This document shows positions 59,066-64,000 of a stretch of 64,000 nucleotides of DNA, in pieces; the first letter of the stretch is position 1, and every line of letters starts with the position of its first letter. Position numbers and translations under genes: made by a program. Below the pieces are notes generated by a model, which worked only from the letters and a program-made list of their open reading frames with translations, did not search any database and was not told the DNA's origin. The DNA comes from Streptomyces liliifuscus (GTDB lineage Bacteria; Actinomycetota; Actinomycetes; Streptomycetales; Streptomycetaceae): positions 6,758,001 to 6,822,000 of the forward strand of contig NZ_CP066831.1 in NCBI RefSeq assembly GCF_016598615.1, read 5' to 3'.

Positions 59066-60223
59066 GTGGCGGCACCGGACCACACCCCCAGCGGACCCGA
59101 CGAGATCAGGGCGGAGGCGAAGGGGACCGCACAGGTACCCCTCTCCGTCCTCGACCTGGTCACGGTAGGCGCAGGCCGCACCGCGACGGACGCCCTCCGC
59201 ACCAGCGTCAAGCTCTCCCGCCTGGCGGAGGACAGGGGCTTCCACCGCTACTGGGTGGCCGAACACCACTCCATGCCGGGCGTGGCCTCCACCTCCCCCG
59301 CCGTGATCCTCGCCCACCTCGCCGCCCACACGACCCGCATCCGCCTCGGCTCGGGCGGCGTCATGCTCCCGAACCACGCCCCGCTGGTCATCGCGGAGCA
59401 GTTCGGCACCCTGGAGGCGATGGCCCCGGGCCGCGTAGACCTGGGCCTCGGCCGGGCCCCCGGCACGGACGGCGCCACGGCAGCGGCCCTCCGCCGCACG
59501 GACCGCCTCAACGAGGGCGCCGACGACTTCCCCGAGCAGCTCGCCGAGCTCACCCGCTTCCTGGACGACGACTTCCCGCCCGGTCACCCCTACGCCCGCA
59601 TCCACGCGGTCCCGGGCCCCATCCAGTCGACCTCGCCCGGCGGCGTCCAGTCCCCGCACCGCCCGCCGATCTGGCTGCTCGGCTCCTCCGGCTTCAGCGC
59701 CCGTCTTGCGGGCACCCTCGGTCTGCCTTTCGCCTTCGCGCACCACTTCTCGGCGCAGAACACGATCCCGGCGCTCGACCTCTACCGCGAGTCCTTCCGG
59801 CCCTCGGCCGTACTCGACTCGCCCTACGCCCTGATCGGCGTCTCCACCCTCGCGACGGACGACGAGAAGGAGGCCCGCCGCCAGATCATGGCCGCCGCGC
59901 TGAACATGGTCCGCCTGCGCACCGGCCGCCCCGGCCTGGTCCCCACCCCGGAGGAGGCCGAGGCGTACGAGTTCAGCCCGATGGAACGGGAGTTCGTCGA
60001 CTCCTGGAACACGAACGTCATCCACGGCACCGCCGACGAGGTCCGCTCCGGCCTCGACGACCTCCAGAAGCGCACCGGCGCCGACGAGTTGATGCTCACC
60101 GCCAACGCCCACAGCGGCGACCTACGCCTGCGCTCCTACGAACTGATCGCGGACGCCTACCAGTTGCCCGCGGCCGGAGAGGCCCGGGCAGGAGAGCCCC
60201 GGGCCGGGGAGCCTCAGGCCTGA
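59066..60223 (+). CDS. LLM-class flavin-dependent oxidoreductase
   Basis: A 385-residue luciferase-like monooxygenase using FMNH2 or F420-type cofactor. Motifs are PLSVLDLVTVG, the RGFHRYWVAEHHSMPGVASTSPAVI block, IRLGSGGVMLPNHAPLVIAEQFGTLEAMAPGRVDLGLGRAPG, and PPIWLLGSSGFSARLAGTLGLPFAFAHHF. The last 20 residues are an Ala/Gly/Glu repeat (AGEARAGEPRAGEPQ). GTG 59066 follows AGGAGGA at five bases. It is not clearly part of the ehu cluster, being 88 bp after it on the same strand with its own start signals. The substrate is unknown. Confidence 0.92.
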   Translation: MAAPDHTPSGPDEIRAEAKGTAQVPLSVLDLVTVGAGRTATDALRTSVKLSRLAEDRGFHRYWVAEHHSMPGVASTSPAVILAHLAAHTTRIRLGSGGVMLPNHAPLVIAEQFGTLEAMAPGRVDLGLGRAPGTDGATAAALRRTDRLNEGADDFPEQLAELTRFLDDDFPPGHPYARIHAVPGPIQSTSPGGVQSPHRPPIWLLGSSGFSARLAGTLGLPFAFAHHFSAQNTIPALDLYRESFRPSAVLDSPYALIGVSTLATDDEKEARRQIMAAALNMVRLRTGRPGLVPTPEEAEAYEFSPMEREFVDSWNTNVIHGTADEVRSGLDDLQKRTGADELMLTANAHSGDLRLRSYELIADAYQLPAAGEARAGEPRAGEPQA

Positions 60224-62367
60224 GAGCAGGCCGCCGCCGTCAGGAGCGCGGAGATACGATCCGGCGCCACCGGCCGGGAGTAGAGCCACCCCTGGCCGGT
60301 GTCGCAGCCGATGCGCCGCAGCCGTGACGCCTGGCCCGCGGTCTCCACGCACTCGGCGGTGACCGTCAGACCGAGCCGGTGCGCGAGCTGGATCATCGCC
60401 TCGACGATGACCTCGTCCGCCGGGTTGGACCGGGCGTCCGGACCCGCGCCGTTCTCGCCGGTCTCGTACTGGAAGCCGCGCACGAACGACCCGTCGAGCT
60501 TCAGCACCGAGACCGGCAGCCGGCTGAGGTAGGCGAGGTTCGAGTACCCCGTGCCGAAGTCGTCGATGGCGATGCGCACACCCATGTCGCTGAGGGCCTG
60601 GAGGGCCTGCAGCGGGCGGCCCGCGGAGCCCATCACCGCGGACTCGGTGAGCTCCAGCTGCAGCAGATGCGGGGCGAGGCCGGTCTCCGCGAGGGTCGCC
60701 GCCACGTCCGCCACCAGGTCGGAGTCCCAGACCTGACGCACCGCCACGTTCACACTGACGAAGATCGGTTCCGCGTCCGGGTGGTCCAGCTGCCAGCGGC
60801 GCGCCTGCCGGCAGGCGGTGGCCAGCACCCAGCGGCCCAGCTGCACGATCGAACCGTCTTCTTCGGCAAGTCCGATGAACCGATTCGGCGTCAGTGTGCC
60901 GAACTGAGGATGGTTCCATCGCACCAGCGCCTCGACCCCGCGCACCCCGCCGTCCTCCATGCACACGAGCGGCTGGTACTCCAGCGCGAACTCGCCCTTC
61001 TCGATGGCCGGGCGGAGCGTGGAGGAGAGAGCCTGGCGGGTCATCCGGTGGGCGTTGCGCTCCGGGTCGAAGAGCGTCCAGCGGGACTTGCCGTCGGCCT
61101 TCGCCCAGTACAGCGTCGTGTCGGCGGCCTGCATCAGACCCGTCGCGGTGGTGCCGGCCGCGTGCCGCTCGACGACACCGATCGAGGCCGAGACCGACAG
61201 CCGCTGCCCGGACAGGTCGAACGGCACCTGGAGGGACTTCAGTACGGAGTCGGCGAGGTCCGCGAGCTGCTCCGTACCCGTGGAGTCCTCGACCAGCAGC
61301 GCGAACTCGTCGCCGCCGAGCCGGGCGACCAGGGGCGTGGCCGGTCGCGCGTACCCCGCCTCGTTCGCGCAGCGCGTCAGCCGCTCGGCGACGGCCGCGA
61401 GCAGCCGGTCGCCGACGCGGTGGCCGAGCGTGTCGTTGACCGCCTTGAACCCGTCCAGGTCCAGATAGCAGAGCCCGATCCGGCCGGTGCCGGACTCCTC
61501 GTACGCCTCCGCCTCCAGCGCCGCCGAGAGCCGCTCGAAGAACAGGGTGCGGTTGGGCAGCCGGGTCACCGGGTCGTGCATCTGCAAGTGACGCAGCCGG
61601 GCCTGGAGTTCACGGCGGGCGCTGATGTCGGAGACCGAGAGCAGCACCGCGCGCTCCTCCTCGGGCAGCGGACTGACCGTCACCTGCGCCCAGAGGGAGT
61701 GGCCGTCGGGGTGTTTGAGACGGCGGGTGCAGCGCAGTCTGGCCTGCCGGCCGCGGAGCACCTCGCGGTACGCGTGCCACGTACGGGCGTCCGAGGCGAG
61801 GTCCACCAGATCGGCGGCGATCCGGCCGGTGAGCCCTTCGGGACCCGCGCCGAGGAGCGCCCCCAGGGTGTCGTTGGCCGTGACGACCAGGCCCTCCCGG
61901 TCCACCACGGCCATCGCGAGGGGAGCGGCGGCGAAAGTGGCGCGGAATGTACGTGTACCGGCCTCGGTGTCGGTTCCGGCACGGGCTCCGGGGCCGGCAC
62001 CGGTGTGGGGCTGGGGGTTGGCGTCGGCACGGGGATCGGTGCCGGTGCGGGGGTGGGCGCCGACACCGAAGTCGATCCCGGGGTGCGGCGCGAGGCCGGC
62101 CGGGGAACCGGCCGAGAGCAGCGCCGGAAGTCCCGCCGACAGACCGGAGGGGAATCCGGCGAGGAAGTCGGCCGGAAGCCCGGCCGGCAGCTCGGCGGGG
62201 AGTCCCGCCGAGAGGTCCAGAGGGGGTGCGACCAGGGACTCGACGCGTGGGACCCGTTCCTCGTGAGGAGGGGTCCCGACGCGACGAGAGGCCGCGATGT
62301 GACTCTCTGTGACGGCCGGCCGGACGAGGTCTACCGCGGGCGCCGGCCCATCGGACGTTCCGCTCAC
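60214..62367 (-). CDS. PAS-GGDEF-EAL cyclic-di-GMP enzyme
   Basis: A 717-residue cytoplasmic protein without membrane helices. An N-terminal 40-140 region is low complexity (repeats of SAGLPAELPAGLP, then GTDPRADANPQPHTGAGPG). A PAS domain follows at about 141-255, then GGDEF at 351-355 (RLGGDEFALLV, a canonical active site), and EAL at 479-481 (GVEALVRW) with DDFGTGYSNL and metal-binding residues kept. Both synthesis and breakdown of c-di-GMP look possible, so it resembles Streptomyces RmdA-type regulators of development. GTG 62367 follows GGGAG. It overlaps the LLM gene end by 10 bp, convergently. Confidence 0.93.
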   Translation of the reverse strand: MSGTSDGPAPAVDLVRPAVTESHIAASRRVGTPPHEERVPRVESLVAPPLDLSAGLPAELPAGLPADFLAGFPSGLSAGLPALLSAGSPAGLAPHPGIDFGVGAHPRTGTDPRADANPQPHTGAGPGARAGTDTEAGTRTFRATFAAAPLAMAVVDREGLVVTANDTLGALLGAGPEGLTGRIAADLVDLASDARTWHAYREVLRGRQARLRCTRRLKHPDGHSLWAQVTVSPLPEEERAVLLSVSDISARRELQARLRHLQMHDPVTRLPNRTLFFERLSAALEAEAYEESGTGRIGLCYLDLDGFKAVNDTLGHRVGDRLLAAVAERLTRCANEAGYARPATPLVARLGGDEFALLVEDSTGTEQLADLADSVLKSLQVPFDLSGQRLSVSASIGVVERHAAGTTATGLMQAADTTLYWAKADGKSRWTLFDPERNAHRMTRQALSSTLRPAIEKGEFALEYQPLVCMEDGGVRGVEALVRWNHPQFGTLTPNRFIGLAEEDGSIVQLGRWVLATACRQARRWQLDHPDAEPIFVSVNVAVRQVWDSDLVADVAATLAETGLAPHLLQLELTESAVMGSAGRPLQALQALSDMGVRIAIDDFGTGYSNLAYLSRLPVSVLKLDGSFVRGFQYETGENGAGPDARSNPADEVIVEAMIQLAHRLGLTVTAECVETAGQASRLRRIGCDTGQGWLYSRPVAPDRISALLTAAACSQA

Positions 62368-62763
62368 CGTTCGCTCCCGCTGTGCACTCGTTCGTCGTAC
62401 AGGTCTCGTCGGGGGGTCGGCCGGTGGTGGACGGCCGCTCTAGCCGTGTCCGCGCAGGAAAGTGTGCCGATCATAGAGGTTGGCCGTAGGGCCTTCCAGC
62501 TACTGTCCAGTGTCCCGGATGAACCCCTCTCTCTGACAGATCGTTTCTGCCCGCAGCTGGACGGGTTCCTTCCCCGGTCGATCACTTGTGACGTTCCGTG
62601 AGTGCTCGGGGTGTCGGCGTGTCCTGGCGCCCCCCTGGTGCTCCCCGATGTTCTCGGTCGGATGTCGGCCCTCTCACTCCTTTGGTTCAGATAAACAGGG
62701 CGTAAACGATCAAACCGGCACAGGCTGGGTGCGGTATCCCGAATTCCGCATCCGGAGGTCGAC
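62368..62763. other. Gene-free stretch between the c-di-GMP enzyme and M6 protease
   Basis: This 396-bp divergent region must carry both promoters. It is A/T-richer around 62690-62712 (AGATAAACAGGGCGTAAACG). The minus strand has only short frames, and no RNA or dyad above six bases was recognised. Confidence 0.45.
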
Positions 62764-64000
62764 GTGCCGCGTCTGCTCCCCCTCAAGGGGCTCACCCGTG
62801 GCGGGGTTCGACCCCGTTGGGGAGGCCTCGGACGGCCCGGACCGGGCCGACGGGTACCGGCATGGTGGGGGCGGACCTGGCGGGAACGGTGGTGGCACGC
62901 GCCCGCGGCCGTGTTCACTGCCATGACGGCCCTCGCCGCCACCTCCCTCGTGACGGGCCCCTCGGTCGCCGTCCCGCTCTCCATGCCGTGCGCCCTCAAG
63001 CGCACCGACGCGCACCACTCGGAGGGCCTGGACACCTGGAACGCCGCCTACCCGCGCCCCACCAGCCGCCTCGACGCCGTCATGGTCTTCCTCTCCTTCC
63101 CGGACGCCGACCCGCTGACCACGCCGGACGAACTGACGGCCGACTACTTCCCCGCCACCAGCCGCTTCTTCGAACGGGCCTCGTACGGCAGGTTCCAGCT
63201 CCGCCCGCACCCGCTCACCGAGTGGATCCGGATGCCGCGGCCCTCCACCTCGTACGCCATACAGCGCGACTGGAACGCGGCGGCGCGCTCGGCGTATCTG
63301 CGCGACGCCCTCGCCGCGGCGGACGACCGGGTCGACTTCTCGCGCTACGACATCGTCTACTTCGTCGCCGACCCGGACGCGCCCGGCGTGGACTCGGACG
63401 CGACGAAGGTGGTGAACATGGACACGCCGCTGCGGGCCGACGGGAAGGACATCCGGCGGGTCGTCACGGTGTTCGAGAAGCATCCGCCGGACCGGCTGGT
63501 CCTGGCCCACGAGACCGGACACGTCTTCGATCTGCCCGACCTCTACCACCGCCCCTCCGACGGCAAGGGCGACTGGGACACGTACGTCGGCGACTGGGAC
63601 CTCATGGGCAGCCAGTTCGGCCTGGCACCCGACCTGTTCGGCTGGCACAAGTGGAAACTCGGGTGGCTGGAAACACGCCAGGTGGCGTGTGTGCGGGGCG
63701 CGGGCGGACGGGGTACGCGGCTGACGCTGGAGTCTCTGGGGGCGGGACCCGGGGTGGCCGCGGCGGGTTCGGAGGCCTTCGTGAGGGCGGGTGCTCCCGG
63801 TGCCGGGCCGGAGTCGCAAGGCATGGGATTCGGGTCCGGGGGCGGGACGAAACTGGCGGTGGTGCGGACCGGGCAGGACACCGCGGTCGCCTTCGAGGCG
63901 CGCGGGCCGGTCGGCAACGACGCGGCGGTCTGCTCACAGGGAGTGCTCGTCTACCGCGTGCGCGGCGGGACCCAGTCCGGCGGCGGCCCGATCGAGGTCG
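62764..64000 (+). CDS. M6-family secreted metalloprotease (3' end beyond the window)
   Basis: An open frame from GTG 62764 runs past the window end (412 codons seen). It has a basic Arg/Trp-rich N terminus, a signal-anchor helix about 50-75 (AAVFTAMTALAATSLVTG), then VMVFLSFPDADP, and the zinc site LAHETGHVFDLPDLYH (HExGH plus downstream acid) followed by the Met-turn-like WDLMGSQFG. The M6/immune-inhibitor-A arrangement of HExxH with LPDLY is clear. GGAGGT lies four bases upstream. It cleaves extracellular proteins; the C-terminal domains are not seen here. Confidence 0.88.
   Translation, partial: MPRLLPLKGLTRGGVRPRWGGLGRPGPGRRVPAWWGRTWRERWWHAPAAVFTAMTALAATSLVTGPSVAVPLSMPCALKRTDAHHSEGLDTWNAAYPRPTSRLDAVMVFLSFPDADPLTTPDELTADYFPATSRFFERASYGRFQLRPHPLTEWIRMPRPSTSYAIQRDWNAAARSAYLRDALAAADDRVDFSRYDIVYFVADPDAPGVDSDATKVVNMDTPLRADGKDIRRVVTVFEKHPPDRLVLAHETGHVFDLPDLYHRPSDGKGDWDTYVGDWDLMGSQFGLAPDLFGWHKWKLGWLETRQVACVRGAGGRGTRLTLESLGAGPGVAAAGSEAFVRAGAPGAGPESQGMGFGSGGGTKLAVVRTGQDTAVAFEARGPVGNDAAVCSQGVLVYRVRGGTQSGGGPIEV

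Noticed and set aside
62710..63819. Long minus-strand open frame
   Set aside because: It is antisense to the M6 protease frame, which has a zinc motif, signal-anchor and ribosome site; its own product is Val/Arg/Gly-rich with no domain.

Overview
The window is chromosomal DNA of a Streptomyces or very close relative. It is GC-rich throughout with G/C-ending codons, has many GTG starts and dense genes, and carries families typical of the genus: class E and F sortases, an XRE/DUF397/RsbW-like trio, a DasR-type operator, and the cslA-glxA-GH6 tip-glycan locus. From memory, that locus corresponds to S. coelicolor SCO2836-SCO2838. No replication origin, prophage, transposase, CRISPR array or large biosynthetic cluster was seen.

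Layout. 0-9.2 kb: housekeeping and regulatory genes (HSL-type hydrolase, PucR-like and GlxA-family regulators, small membrane proteins, a Tat-exported CE12-type esterase, an ECF sigma factor coupled to a PASTA membrane protein, a mycothiol-dependent-type enzyme). 9.2-18.2 kb: an accessory-looking block holding a DUF222/HNH nuclease gene, a palindromic intergenic element, a WhiJ/BldB-like trio, and a divergent pair of probable type IV restriction enzymes. The pair is a PLD-helicase-DUF3427 protein (SauUSI-like) and an SRA-HNH protein. 18.2-31.5 kb: a SEC-C protein, sortase E, two tandem receptor kinases fused to type I periplasmic binding domains plus a lipoprotein, a YidC-like insertase, an FAH-family enzyme, and an oxidoreductase/UPF0303 operon divergent from a ROK regulator. 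31.5-36.2 kb: an LAxTG surface protein, a HAD phosphatase, sortase F with a probable partner, and a GAF-ANTAR regulator.

36.4-49.6 kb: the cell-surface glycan region. It contains a GH6 lipoprotein, radical copper oxidase GlxA, synthase CslA, a FadR-type regulator, an NlpC/P60 peptidoglycan-binding protein, a band-7 protein, a P-loop kinase, and an AA10 LPMO with a dre-like operator upstream. Two identical tRNA-Lys(CTT) genes lie 7 kb apart. 49.8-59 kb: an EhuBCDA-type polar amino-acid/ectoine importer with an IclR regulator, flanked by DUF3830, amidase, D-2-hydroxyacid dehydrogenase and two Asp/Glu-racemase-superfamily genes, probably one import-and-catabolism unit. 59-64 kb: an LLM flavoenzyme, a PAS-GGDEF-EAL protein, and an M6 metalloprotease cut by the window end.

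A recurrent intergenic repeat (core GCGCAGTTCCCCGCGCCCC) appears at five loci, as single arms, as 36-bp-periodic arrays, or as perfect 31-34 bp inverted pairs. All assignments are from reading the sequence; no database search was run.
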